NCBI RefSeq assembly: GCF_026004075.1
Contig: NZ_BPIK01000001.1
Span: forward strand, 159,501-223,500
Direction of reading: 5' to 3'
Origin: Meiothermus sp.
Lineage (GTDB): Bacteria > Deinococcota > Deinococci > Deinococcales > Thermaceae
DNA length: 64,000 bases
Shown: positions 54,176 to 63,593 of the stretch, piece by piece
How the letters are laid out: each line of letters opens with the position of its first letter
Position numbering within the stretch: the first letter of the stretch is position 1
Notes under the pieces: model-generated
Seen by the model: only the letters and a program-made list of their open reading frames with translations
Database searches by the model: none
Told to the model about the DNA's origin: nothing
Position numbers and translations under genes: made by a program

Positions 54176-55294
54176 TCATCGGGAAAGCTCGTGCAGAATG
54201 CCGCAAAGCAGGGCGGTACGGGCTGGTATTTGGGGAATATAGACATTCTCACTGAGCTGGTGAGCGGCTTCGCCGAACAGGCCCAGCCCGTCCAGGGTGG
54301 GCACGCCCAGGGCGGCGGTAAAGTTGCCGTCGGAGCCGCCCCCGACCCGCCCAGGGCCGAGCTGCAAGCCCAGTTCAGCCCCGATGCGCCGGGCCATCTC
54401 GAAGAGCTCGAGCGAGGCCGGGCTGGGCTCCATGGGGGGGCGGTTCAGGCCGCCCTCCACCGAGAGGGTAGCACCCGGTAGCACCGGCTCCAGGGCCTTG
54501 AGCGCCTTTTCGACGCGCTCCGCCTCGGCCATCGTCCAGACCCGCAGGTCGATCTCCACCCAGGCGGTGGCCGCCACCACGTTGCTGGTGGTGCCCCCCT
54601 TGATCACATTGGGCCCCAGGGTGGTGCCCTGCTCCCAGTCTTGCAGGGCCACAACTTTGAGTACCTGGTGGGCCAGCTCGACGATGGCGTTGATCCCTTT
54701 CTCGGGCTCGACGCCCTGGTGGGCGGGTTTGCCGTGGGCGGTGAGGCGGTACTGGCCCACCCCTTTGCGGGCTACCTTGAGGTCGCCGTTGCCCATGGGG
54801 GCTTCCAGCACCAGCACCAGATCGTTGCGCAGCGCACCGGCCTCGATGGCCGCGCGGGAGGCCATGGAACCTACTTCTTCGTCGGGGGTGAAGAGCAGCT
54901 CGAGGGTGGGCAGGCCCAGCCCCAGGGCCCGGTTGGTGCGCAAGGCCCACAGGAGCTGTACGATGTTGCCCTTCATATCGTAGACGCCGGGGCCGTAGGC
55001 CCGGTCGCCCTCAATCTTCCAGGGCACGGCAAAAGCCCCCACCGGGTGCACGGTGTCGAAGTGGCACAGCACCAGCACCTTTTTGCCCGCGCCCGGGATG
55101 TGCACCCTTAGCAACGGGCCGTTGGGGGTTTCTTCGCGCTCGAGGCTTCCCAAAGGCCCAAACTGTGCCGCAATCCAGTCGGCCACTTTAGCCAGGCCGG
55201 GCAGATCGTGGGAGGGGGCCTCGAGGGTTACGATGGCCTCGAGGTCTTGCAGGATGGCCGGAAGTTGGGGCTGCAGGTACTCGATTGGTTTCAC
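54176..55294 (-). CDS. M20-family metallopeptidase (glutamate carboxypeptidase-like)
   Basis: A 372-residue zinc peptidase. Metal and catalytic residues are visible in VLCHFDTVHPVG (His, Asp), PGVYDMKGNIVQLLWAL (bridging Asp), LLFTPDEEVGS (catalytic Glu pair) and GEAAHQLSENVYI (final His). The central lid domain includes AHGKPAHQGVEPEKGINAIVEL. It is closest in style to carboxypeptidase G2/ArgE-type enzymes. Its stop overlaps the start of the broken YbaK-family gene, so the two formed an operon. Confidence 0.9.
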   Translation of the reverse strand: MKPIEYLQPQLPAILQDLEAIVTLEAPSHDLPGLAKVADWIAAQFGPLGSLEREETPNGPLLRVHIPGAGKKVLVLCHFDTVHPVGAFAVPWKIEGDRAYGPGVYDMKGNIVQLLWALRTNRALGLGLPTLELLFTPDEEVGSMASRAAIEAGALRNDLVLVLEAPMGNGDLKVARKGVGQYRLTAHGKPAHQGVEPEKGINAIVELAHQVLKVVALQDWEQGTTLGPNVIKGGTTSNVVAATAWVEIDLRVWTMAEAERVEKALKALEPVLPGATLSVEGGLNRPPMEPSPASLELFEMARRIGAELGLQLGPGRVGGGSDGNFTAALGVPTLDGLGLFGEAAHQLSENVYIPQIPARTALLCGILHELSR

Positions 55295-55350
55295 GGGCCC
55301 ATACTACTGTGTGGGGCAGCCCAGGGGAATCTTTCTGTTATCCTATTTCG

Positions 55351-57192
55351 GTGTTAGCATCTCGCCCCGAGATCAAGTCCCAGCTCAAAGCCGCCATCGC
55401 CCAGGCCCTGGAGGCCCTGGGCCTGCAGGAGTGGCCCGAAATTGTCGTGCAGGAAACCCCGCCGGACAAGGAAGGCGACTACGGCACGCCAGTCGCCATG
55501 AGCCTGGCCCGCACCCTGCGGAAAGCCCCGCCCCAGATCGCCGCCGACCTGCTCCAGAACATCCAGCTCCCCGCCTGGGTTCGGCGCCCCTTTGTGGTGG
55601 GGGGCTACTTAAATTTCGAACTCGAGCCGGCCTTTCTGGTGCAGGCGGCCACCCTGCCCATTGCGCCGTTTCCCAGGGCCGCGGGTAAGGTGCTGCTCGA
55701 GCACACCTCGGTCAACCCCAACAAAGAGCTGCACGTTGGACACCTGCGCAACATCTGCCTGGGGGATTCGCTGGCCCGCATACTGCGCTTTGTGGGCCGC
55801 GATGTAGAGGTAATGAACTACATCGACGACACCGGGCGGCAGGCCGCCGAGAGCCTGTATGCTTTGCAGTATTTTGGCCTTACGGAAGCCCCCGCCCAGA
55901 CCAAATACGACCACTGGGTGGGGGAGGCCTATGTGCGGCTGCACCAGGCCATGGAAGACCCTGAGCAAAAAGCCCGCATCGAACAGGGCGTGCAATCCAC
56001 CCTCCACCGCCTGGAGGCGGGCGAGCTGCGCGATGCGGTAGACAAAATTCTGCGGGCCCAACTGCAAACCATGTACCGCCTGGGCGCCGAGTACAACGCC
56101 CTGGTCTGGGAGTCCGACATCGTGCGGGAAGGGCTGCTGGGCAAGGCCATGAAAATCCTGGAAGGCTCGCCCTACGTTGCCCGTCCTACCGAGGGCAAGT
56201 ATGCGGGGGCCCTGGTCATGGATACCAGCGCTTTCATTCCCGGCCTGGAAGACCCCTACCTGGTGCTGATCCGCTCCAACGGCACCTCCACCTATACCGC
56301 CAAGGACATCGCCCTGCAGTTCTGGAAGATGGGCCTGCTCGAGGGCCTGCGCTTCGTGACCTACGATACCCAGCCCAGCGGGGCGCCCCTGTACAGCACC
56401 CACCCCGAAGGCGTACCCCTGCCGTTTGGTGGGGCCAGCGAGACCATCAACGTGGTGGATGCCCGCCAGAGCCACGCCCTGCGGGTGGTGCAGGCCTCGC
56501 TCGAGGTGGAGGGGCGGCCCGACCTGGCCGAGAAGTGCTTCCATCTGGCCTACGAGACGGTGCTGCTCGAGGGCCGGCAGATGTCCGGACGCAAGGGCAT
56601 CGTGGTCTCGGTGGACGAGGTGATGGACGAAGCGGTCAGGCGGGTGCGGGCGGTCATCGCCGAGAAAAACCCCGATCACCCCAGCCCCGAGGAAGCCGCC
56701 GAGCAGATTGGGGTGGGGGCGGTGCGCTTCGCCATGCTTAAAACCGAGGCCAAAAAGCAGATCGACTTCCGCTACGACCAGGCCCTGAGCTTCGAAGGGG
56801 ATACCGGCCCTTATATCCAGTACGCCTACGCCCGCGCAGGCTCGATCTTGCGCAAAGCCGAGGAGCAAGGGGTTATCCAGGAAGCCCCCGACTTCACCCA
56901 GGCCACGCCTTACGAGGTGGCCCTGGCCAAGACCCTGCTGCGCTTCCCCGAGGCCGTGCAGGATGCCGCCCGCAACAAAGCCCCGCACATCGTGGCCCAG
57001 TACCTGCTCGAGCTGGCCGCGGCCTGGAGCAGCTTCTACAACGCCAAAACCCCCGATGGCCGGCCGGCCACCCCGGTGCTTACCGCGCCCCCGGGGCTGC
57101 GCGGGGTGCGGCTGGAACTGGTCAAAGCCCTGCGCCAGACCCTCAAGCAGGGCCTGGGCCTGCTGGGCCTGGAAGCCCCCGAGATTATGTAA
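55351..57192 (+). CDS. argS: Arginyl-tRNA synthetase
   Basis: Class I synthetase charging tRNA-Arg. The 613-residue protein has the class I signature as HTSVNPNKELHVGHLRN, then VEVMNYIDDTGRQAAE, the KMSK-equivalent region MSGRKGIVVSVDEV, and the C-terminal anticodon-binding helical domain from ~500. An N-terminal Add-1 domain is present. GTG 55351 fits the family start, and a TATCCT box lies 6 bases before it; the upstream extension from 55285 is not family-like. It is read away from the M20 peptidase. Confidence 0.94.
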   Translation: MLASRPEIKSQLKAAIAQALEALGLQEWPEIVVQETPPDKEGDYGTPVAMSLARTLRKAPPQIAADLLQNIQLPAWVRRPFVVGGYLNFELEPAFLVQAATLPIAPFPRAAGKVLLEHTSVNPNKELHVGHLRNICLGDSLARILRFVGRDVEVMNYIDDTGRQAAESLYALQYFGLTEAPAQTKYDHWVGEAYVRLHQAMEDPEQKARIEQGVQSTLHRLEAGELRDAVDKILRAQLQTMYRLGAEYNALVWESDIVREGLLGKAMKILEGSPYVARPTEGKYAGALVMDTSAFIPGLEDPYLVLIRSNGTSTYTAKDIALQFWKMGLLEGLRFVTYDTQPSGAPLYSTHPEGVPLPFGGASETINVVDARQSHALRVVQASLEVEGRPDLAEKCFHLAYETVLLEGRQMSGRKGIVVSVDEVMDEAVRRVRAVIAEKNPDHPSPEEAAEQIGVGAVRFAMLKTEAKKQIDFRYDQALSFEGDTGPYIQYAYARAGSILRKAEEQGVIQEAPDFTQATPYEVALAKTLLRFPEAVQDAARNKAPHIVAQYLLELAAAWSSFYNAKTPDGRPATPVLTAPPGLRGVRLELVKALRQTLKQGLGLLGLEAPEIM

Positions 57193-57194
57193 CG

Positions 57195-57986
57195 TTACTG
57201 GGCGCGAAGCACCACCCGACAACCACTTTCGCCCCGGCTGCCGGACTGCCCCTGGCTGTACAGGTTGGCCTCCCCGCGCAGGGCGCCGTTGACGGCGTTC
57301 TGGTACTGCTCTTCCAGCAGACAGACGATGAGGGCCTGCCCCACGGAAATATCCAGACGCACTGTGCGGCCCACATAAGTCAGACGAAAAGCCCAGTCGG
57401 CGGGGAGCGGGTTGCCGCTGCGGTTCTCCACGATTGTGGCTGTGCCGGAAAACCCGCTGCTCTCGGCCTTACTGAAGGCAAGGTTCCAGGCTACATTAAA
57501 CGCCTCGAGCCGCCAGACCTGACCCATTACCGGCTCTTTGCGGGCTTCTTTGAGCCAGGTGGGGGCTCCGGCGGCACCTGAAGTACCGCTGCTGGCGCTG
57601 CCCAGGCTGGCGCTGCAGGGCACGCCGGCCAGCACGACCGTTCCCTTGCCGTCGGGCTGAATAATACAGGTAAAGGGCGAAGCGAAGCTCGAGGCTGTGG
57701 TGGGGGCCTTAAAGTCGAAAACCAGCACGTTTTTGTAGTTGGTACCGGGCAGGGTGTCGGCAAAATAGACGACCTGGGCGGGCCGGGTGTCCACGCCCTG
57801 GGCCTGGGCCTCAAAGACCCCACCCTGGGCAGTGCCCAGCCGCACGTTCCAGGTGAAGCGCTGACCCTGGGCCTCGAGGCTGAAGTTCCAGACCTGTCCT
57901 GGCTCGAGCCGGGGCGGCCAGTTGGGGTTTTGCGCCAGGACAAAGCCGAAGGTTGCCAGAAGAAGCAAAATTTTTATCAGCGGCAT
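57195..57986 (-). CDS. Secreted protein of unknown function
   Basis: A 263-residue protein with a signal peptide (LIKILLLLATFGFVLAQ). The mature part is beta-rich, with WPPRLEPGQVWNFSLEAQGQRFTWNVRLG at the start, a Ser/Gly/Ala-rich middle, and three Cys. The stop codon lies just 3 bases from the argS stop on the other strand. No recognised domain. Confidence 0.72.
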   Translation of the reverse strand: MPLIKILLLLATFGFVLAQNPNWPPRLEPGQVWNFSLEAQGQRFTWNVRLGTAQGGVFEAQAQGVDTRPAQVVYFADTLPGTNYKNVLVFDFKAPTTASSFASPFTCIIQPDGKGTVVLAGVPCSASLGSASSGTSGAAGAPTWLKEARKEPVMGQVWRLEAFNVAWNLAFSKAESSGFSGTATIVENRSGNPLPADWAFRLTYVGRTVRLDISVGQALIVCLLEEQYQNAVNGALRGEANLYSQGQSGSRGESGCRVVLRAQ

Positions 57987-58427
57987 ACTTGCTGGATTGT
58001 TTCACGGCCAGGTGCGTTGCTTAGGTTTATTCATCACAACTGGGCACGGACTAAGCTTAACGCCTAACCCCTCTACCAGGACAGAGGTGTTACGTGGATG
58101 TGCATTTTGCACACGGGATTGGTTTTCACCGTGTTACCCTGCATGAGAGGTTTAACGAAGGAGTTCACGCCTTGAGAAAAGGAGGTAAGAAACAAACGAC
58201 CAAGCAAGATGGCTCGAGCCATCTGGTGGTATCTGTTTTCTGGCAGGGCTTGCGAAAACAACCCCGCGCAGATTTGGCCTTGGCGGTATATTCTAATGCC
58301 CTCATAGTACCCCGCACAACCTGCGGTTGTAGCCGGCATGGTCTTTGCGCCGGGATTTTCGCTACCGGGTTTTGGGCTATGCGCCCGTATTACCTGGGCC
58401 CCCAAGGGATTTGCAAGGAGCAAGTGC
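57987..58427 (+). other. 441-base gap before the SARP-like gene
   Basis: No convincing gene. An ORF at 58094-58435 overlaps the next start and has no family-like features. The region is less GC-rich than its surroundings. It includes a short hairpin (CAACC-TGC-GGTTG near 58317-58329), another near 58097 (TGTGCATTTTGCACA), and a possible -10 TATATT near 58287. AAGGAG (58415-58420) is the ribosome site of the next gene. Confidence 0.5.
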
Positions 58428-60269
58428 ATGAATAAACCTGGAGGATCCATCCAACTTAAGCTATGGGGCCCGGCCCGGCTGGAGTACCAAGGCCGCGAAT
58501 TAAAGCTCCAACGCAAGGGTCTGGCCATTTTGTATTACCTCGCCCTGGAAGGGGCTACCCGACGCGAAGTACTGGCGGATCTGCTCTGGGGCCACTCGGC
58601 GGCCTCGCAGAACCTGCGGGTTGAGCTGCACCGCCTGAGTCAGGCCCTGGCCCCCTTGGGCTACACTTTGTTTAAAGCCGGTGAAGACCCCTTGCAACTC
58701 CCGCCTTTCGTGACCCTGGATCGCACCCCGGCGCCGGGGGCGCCCATGGAAGGGCTGGAGGATATCTCGGTGGAGTTCAGGGCCTGGCTCGAGGGCCAGC
58801 GTTCACAGCTTATGGCTAGTAGCTCCGGCATGGTGGGGCGCGAGCGTTTGGTGCAGGAGGTGGCCTCGCAGATCATTTTGCCCTCGGTGCTGATTCTGAC
58901 CGGACGGCCTGGTTCTGGACGCACGGCCTTTGCTCAGGCCCTGGCCAAAGCTCTGGGGATGCCCTTTCTGGAAGGCCCTCGAGGGGGAGGTAAGGCCCTG
59001 CACTACCTGCGCCCCCCCTATACAGATGTCTCGATAGAGCGCATCCTTACCGACCGGGACGGGCTGTGGGTGGTGGAACGCTCCTCTTACGGTGAAGACC
59101 CCAAGCTCATCCTGGAACTCAGGAGCCACTACCCCGCCGAGCGCACCCGCTATATCGCCTTACCCCCCCTATCCTGGGCAGAGGCCCGGGCTTCCATGCT
59201 CTCAAATCTTCCTTTTGCGCAGGCGGCGCGGCTGTTTTTGGCCTCAGGGGGCTCGCCCGGTCACCTGCGGGAGCTGCTGGCTGTGCCTCACAACGGCACC
59301 GAGATGCCCCTGCCCCAACGGGTGCGGGCCCAGGTGCAGCTCGAGGCCCGGATGCTATCGCTGGAGGCCCGGCTGGCCCTGGAGCGCCTATCGGTACATC
59401 CCGGCCCCTACAGCCAGGGCCTGCTGGATGCCCTCGAGGCCACGCCCTACCTGGATGAACTCGAGCGCCGGGGTTGGTTGGTTTATGCGGGACAGTGGCA
59501 GTTCTCCGACGATGCCAGCCGTCGGGTGCTGTACCTGGGGTTGCAGCCAGGCCGACGCCAGCAGTATCACCGTCAGGCTGCCCTGCAGTGTGCAATGGAG
59601 GAGCAGCGCATGGCCGAGGCTTACCACCGCCTGATGGCCGGGGACACCGCCGACTGGGGTACCTTTGTCAATACGCTACCCGGCTGGACGCGCTACGGCC
59701 TCAAGGCCTGGTTGGGCATGAATGAAGCCCTGCCAATGAAGCCCAGTATCAGTGAAGTGGCTAAAGGCAGCGAGCTGGCGTTACTGGAGGAGGCCCGCTT
59801 TGGTCAGGGCTTTGAGGTAGACGGACGCCATGTGCGCTGGGCACGTACCCCCTCCCTCAGCACAACCTCGGGTATTATCTGGGCTGCACACGACGAAGCT
59901 TCGTTGCTGCACCTCAAGGGTAACGCCTACGTAGAAAACCCGCTGGGGGTTGGTATTTCGGGTCGCGCCGCACCCCTCATGCTCGAGATTCAGGAGCCCC
60001 GCGAAGCCCGCGTCATTTTCCTTTCCGGCATCCAGGCTGGGGCCTTGGCCGATAATGCGCTGTTGCTGCCACTGCAAGAAGAACTTGATGTCTGGTTCCG
60101 GATACCTGCCGGGGCCAGCGTTCGTCTGACCAGCAGTGCCGAGAGCGGCCTGATCGATCTGGAAGTTACCTCCTACCGTATTGCTCCAGCAGCCCTGACC
60201 CAATCGGCCGCCAAAGTGGAGGCATACGAATTTTTTCGTAACGCGGTAGAAGCCGCGAGGAAAAGCTAA
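58428..60269 (+). CDS. SARP-like regulator with P-loop domain, C-terminus unknown
   Basis: A 613-residue cytoplasmic protein. Residues ~8-100 look like the winged helix of SARP/AfsR regulators (IQLKLWGPARLEYQGRELKLQRKGLAILYYLAL...REVLADLLWG...NLRVELHRLSQAL). Residues ~150-380 form an AAA/STAND-like NTPase with Walker A GRPGSGRTA (159-167) and a weak Walker B (GLWVVERS). From ~440 to the end nothing is recognised; the final ~150 residues look beta-rich. ATG 58428 has an AAGGAG site. The usual tetratricopeptide end of AfsR is absent. The target genes are unknown. Confidence 0.78.
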   Translation: MNKPGGSIQLKLWGPARLEYQGRELKLQRKGLAILYYLALEGATRREVLADLLWGHSAASQNLRVELHRLSQALAPLGYTLFKAGEDPLQLPPFVTLDRTPAPGAPMEGLEDISVEFRAWLEGQRSQLMASSSGMVGRERLVQEVASQIILPSVLILTGRPGSGRTAFAQALAKALGMPFLEGPRGGGKALHYLRPPYTDVSIERILTDRDGLWVVERSSYGEDPKLILELRSHYPAERTRYIALPPLSWAEARASMLSNLPFAQAARLFLASGGSPGHLRELLAVPHNGTEMPLPQRVRAQVQLEARMLSLEARLALERLSVHPGPYSQGLLDALEATPYLDELERRGWLVYAGQWQFSDDASRRVLYLGLQPGRRQQYHRQAALQCAMEEQRMAEAYHRLMAGDTADWGTFVNTLPGWTRYGLKAWLGMNEALPMKPSISEVAKGSELALLEEARFGQGFEVDGRHVRWARTPSLSTTSGIIWAAHDEASLLHLKGNAYVENPLGVGISGRAAPLMLEIQEPREARVIFLSGIQAGALADNALLLPLQEELDVWFRIPAGASVRLTSSAESGLIDLEVTSYRIAPAALTQSAAKVEAYEFFRNAVEAARKS

Positions 60270-60307
60270 AGTGTTGCCTGCTTCGCAAAAAAGAAGGCAG
60301 TGTTCGT

Positions 60308-60568
60308 TTATTGCTGACCTGATTGAAGGCCAACCTGCTCGATCCAGGCCCTGAGCTTGCTGATGGAGAAGCGGCTCATCGAAGCGGCGTGCTCGCCATA
60401 CACCAGGGTGGGCACACTGCGCTTACCGTTGTTGACCTTCATCACCAGCTCGGCTGCGCTGGGGTCTTGCTCGATATTGACTTCCTGGAAGGGCAGACCG
60501 AGGGTTGCAAGGGCTTGTTTGGCGGCGCGGCAGTCGGGGCACCAGGAGGTTGTGTACATCGTAATCAT
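60308..60568 (-). CDS. Glutaredoxin-like protein (mycoredoxin type)
   Basis: An 86-residue thioredoxin-fold protein with the redox motif WCPDC (Cys10, Cys13), the cis-Pro loop VPTLVYG, and a C-terminal helix. It resembles NrdH/mycoredoxin-type glutaredoxins more than classical ones. It is convergent with the SARP-like gene; a weak stem with an A/T-rich loop lies between them (60271-60300). Confidence 0.88.
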   Translation of the reverse strand: MITMYTTSWCPDCRAAKQALATLGLPFQEVNIEQDPSAAELVMKVNNGKRSVPTLVYGEHAASMSRFSISKLRAWIEQVGLQSGQQ

Positions 60569-60750
60569 AGCCAGCCAGCAGTTTAGAGAAGACCTGGGCT
60601 ACACAGTGTATTCTAGCTAACGTGCCATAGGGGAGAGGCGTGCCCGAACAATGGGCCATCCCAATACGGATCGAAGAATATCGCTAAAAGACTCTTCGTC
60701 GTGCGCAACAAGGTCGCCCCGGCTAAGGATTGGTATAACTGTATGCGGCC

Positions 60751-61557
60751 ATGCCCGAACTACCCGAAGTGGAGACCACCCGGCGTATCCTCGAGCCCTA
60801 CCTGCTGGGCCAGCGCATCCAACAACTCCAGCACCAAGACCCCGCCCGCTACCGCAACACCGAGCGGGCCGAAGGGCGCAGGGTGCTGGGTACTTCGCGC
60901 CGGGGCAAGTACCTGATCCTGCACCTGGACAAGAACCTGGAACTCATCGTGCACCTGGGTATGACCGGGGGCTTCCGCTTCGAGCCGCACCGGCACACCC
61001 GGGTAACCCTGCACCTGCCCCACCAAACCCTCTACTACACCGACCCCCGGCGCTTTGGGAAGTGGTGGGTGGTGGAGGCGGGTGACTACCGCGAGATTGA
61101 CCTGCTGCGCCGCATGGGGCCCGAACCGCTCTCGGACGATTTCACCCTCGCGCACTTCCAGCAGGCACTCCGCACTGCTCGGAAAATCAAGGAGGTACTG
61201 CTCTCGCAAGAGGCGGTGGCGGGGGTGGGCAATATCTACGCCGACGAGTCGCTGTGGCTGAGCAGAATCCACCCCGAGCGGCCTGCTGCCTCGCTTTCAA
61301 GTCCCGAAGTCCGGCGGCTGTACAAGGCCATCCGGGAGGTGATGGAGCGGGCGGTGGAGGCTGGGGGCTCCACGCTCTCGGATGCGAGTTACCGGCAGCC
61401 CGATGGCGAACCCGGCTACTTCCAGTTCCAGCACAACGCCTACGACCGCACCGGCCAGCCCTGCAAGCGCAAGGGCTGCACGGGCCGGATTGCCAAAATT
61501 GTGGTGGGCGGGCGTGGAACCCACTTTTGCCCGCAGTGCCAGCAAAATAGCCGCTAG
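60751..61557 (+). CDS. mutM: Formamidopyrimidine-DNA glycosylase (Fpg/MutM)
   Basis: Removes 8-oxoguanine and other oxidised purines. The 268-residue sequence begins with the catalytic PELPEVETTRRILEPYLLG. It has the Lys of the N-terminal domain in VHLGMTGGFRFEP, helix-two-turn-helix residues in AGVGNIYADESLWLSRIHPER, and the C-terminal zinc finger CKRKGCTGRIAKIVVGGRGTHFCPQCQ with four Cys. A TATAAC box lies 11 bases upstream. It stands alone. Confidence 0.96.
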   Translation: MPELPEVETTRRILEPYLLGQRIQQLQHQDPARYRNTERAEGRRVLGTSRRGKYLILHLDKNLELIVHLGMTGGFRFEPHRHTRVTLHLPHQTLYYTDPRRFGKWWVVEAGDYREIDLLRRMGPEPLSDDFTLAHFQQALRTARKIKEVLLSQEAVAGVGNIYADESLWLSRIHPERPAASLSSPEVRRLYKAIREVMERAVEAGGSTLSDASYRQPDGEPGYFQFQHNAYDRTGQPCKRKGCTGRIAKIVVGGRGTHFCPQCQQNSR

Positions 61558-61565
61558 GATGCAGT

Positions 61566-61886
61566 TCAGCCAGACTTTTTCGGTAGCTTCCCCTGCTCGG
61601 CCAGGGTATTGGTCACAATCCAGGCCTCGGCCTCCTCGGGGGTTTTGACCCGGTAGACCTCGAGGCCGGTGCGCTTATCCACGATACCGTAGGCCTTGCT
61701 GCCCTTGAGGGGTTTGTACTCGTAAGGGGCCGACTGGAGGAAGGCCTCGAGGTTCACCCCCTCGCCCAGCATCTGGCGAAACCAGGCCCGCTGGGCCTGC
61801 TCGACCCGCCGGTAGCCCCAGTAGTTGACCAGGCCAAACAGGGCGATGAGCACAAAGAGGGCCAGAAAAACTGCAAGCCAGCTCAT
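61566..61886 (-). CDS. Small membrane-anchored protein of unknown function
   Basis: A 106-residue protein with one N-terminal membrane helix (LAVFLALFVLIALFGLVNYWGY), then a soluble alpha/beta tail with YGIVDKRTGLEVYRVKTPEEAEAWIVTN. It is convergent with mutM, 8 bases apart. No family recognised. Confidence 0.75.
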   Translation of the reverse strand: MSWLAVFLALFVLIALFGLVNYWGYRRVEQAQRAWFRQMLGEGVNLEAFLQSAPYEYKPLKGSKAYGIVDKRTGLEVYRVKTPEEAEAWIVTNTLAEQGKLPKKSG

Positions 61887-61938
61887 GGCCCTAGTCTAGT
61901 GTGTTATGGGCGGCTACAGCGAGGCAGTCGTTGGGTAG

Positions 61939-62985
<1,047 letters not shown>

Positions 62986-63167
62986 GCCAGGCAACGCAAC
63001 AGCCGCTCCTGGCTCACCTATAGGTCACTTCAATACCGATTTACCCGGTGGACTCGCATAACTCGTTTTTGTGGAAAAACCAATAAAAGCGCAATCAACA
63101 GGTTCGGGAGATACCTTTTTAGCATGGTATTTGAAGCCATAGTGCCCTCTTAGCCCAGGTGTTTGCA

Positions 63168-63551
63168 CTAGCTAGGGTGGTTACGCGCTTTGTTGAGGCT
63201 CCGATAAAAAAACATCAGCACCAGGCCTACCCCCACAAGAATCAGGGCCAGCAACAAAACGTTTTGCCGAAGCACCTGTGAGGAAAAATTCAGAATAGTG
63301 GCTGTGGCCCACCAGCCAAACAGGATTGCAAACACGATAGCTGCACTTTTGGGGCCCCAGAAACCTCTCTGCTTTATGTGTAAAGCAATGCCAAGCAAGG
63401 CGCCTGCAGCCAGACTAAAAGCCAGCGAAAACCCAACCTCTGCCACCGGCCAACCTGGCAACCAAAGGCTTACCAACCAAGGAAGTGGAAACGCCAGCAA
63501 CGCTATCAGGTAGTGAAGCCAGCGGGATGGAGAAACCGGTGTGCGAATCAT
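63168..63551 (-). CDS. Small four-helix membrane protein
   Basis: A 127-residue hydrophobic protein with four predicted membrane helices (WLHYLIALLAFPLPWLVSLWL, VGFSLAFSLAAGALLGIALHI, SAAIVFAILFGWWATATILN, VLLLALILVGVGLVLMFF) and a positive C-terminus (RSLNKARNHPS). It is divergent from the C39-peptidase gene, 42 bases between start codons. The helix layout recalls ATP synthase subunit I-like proteins, but this is not secure. Confidence 0.72.
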   Translation of the reverse strand: MIRTPVSPSRWLHYLIALLAFPLPWLVSLWLPGWPVAEVGFSLAFSLAAGALLGIALHIKQRGFWGPKSAAIVFAILFGWWATATILNFSSQVLRQNVLLLALILVGVGLVLMFFYRSLNKARNHPS

Positions 63552-63593
63552 GACTTTAGAAAGTTTTTAGTCTGAATTTCTACCCTGAGCGCG

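Larger units (their letters stand above)
52830..54179 (-). pseudogene. YbaK/aminoacyl-tRNA deacylase-family gene split by IS5-type copy 2
   Basis: The 5' part (54179 to 53933) begins MKLSPSALKVQEALNQRGF and contains VGQIVKSLVFRG and PYLLLVSGANRVDVRRLEAPL. The 3' part (53065 to 52830) continues GEKLEKPDAEYVRQVTGFAIGGVPPVGH to the end. Taking out the IS and one CTAG gives an unbroken 160-residue YbaK-family protein. This family removes amino acids wrongly attached to tRNA (for example Cys or Ala on tRNA-Pro). The start overlaps the stop of the M20 peptidase upstream (ATGA). The gene is clearly disrupted. Confidence 0.93.

Noticed and set aside
58094-58435. 113-codon ORF before the SARP-like gene
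   Set aside because: Overlaps the next start, has no family-like segments or good start, and sits in a region with hairpins; listed as a gap instead.
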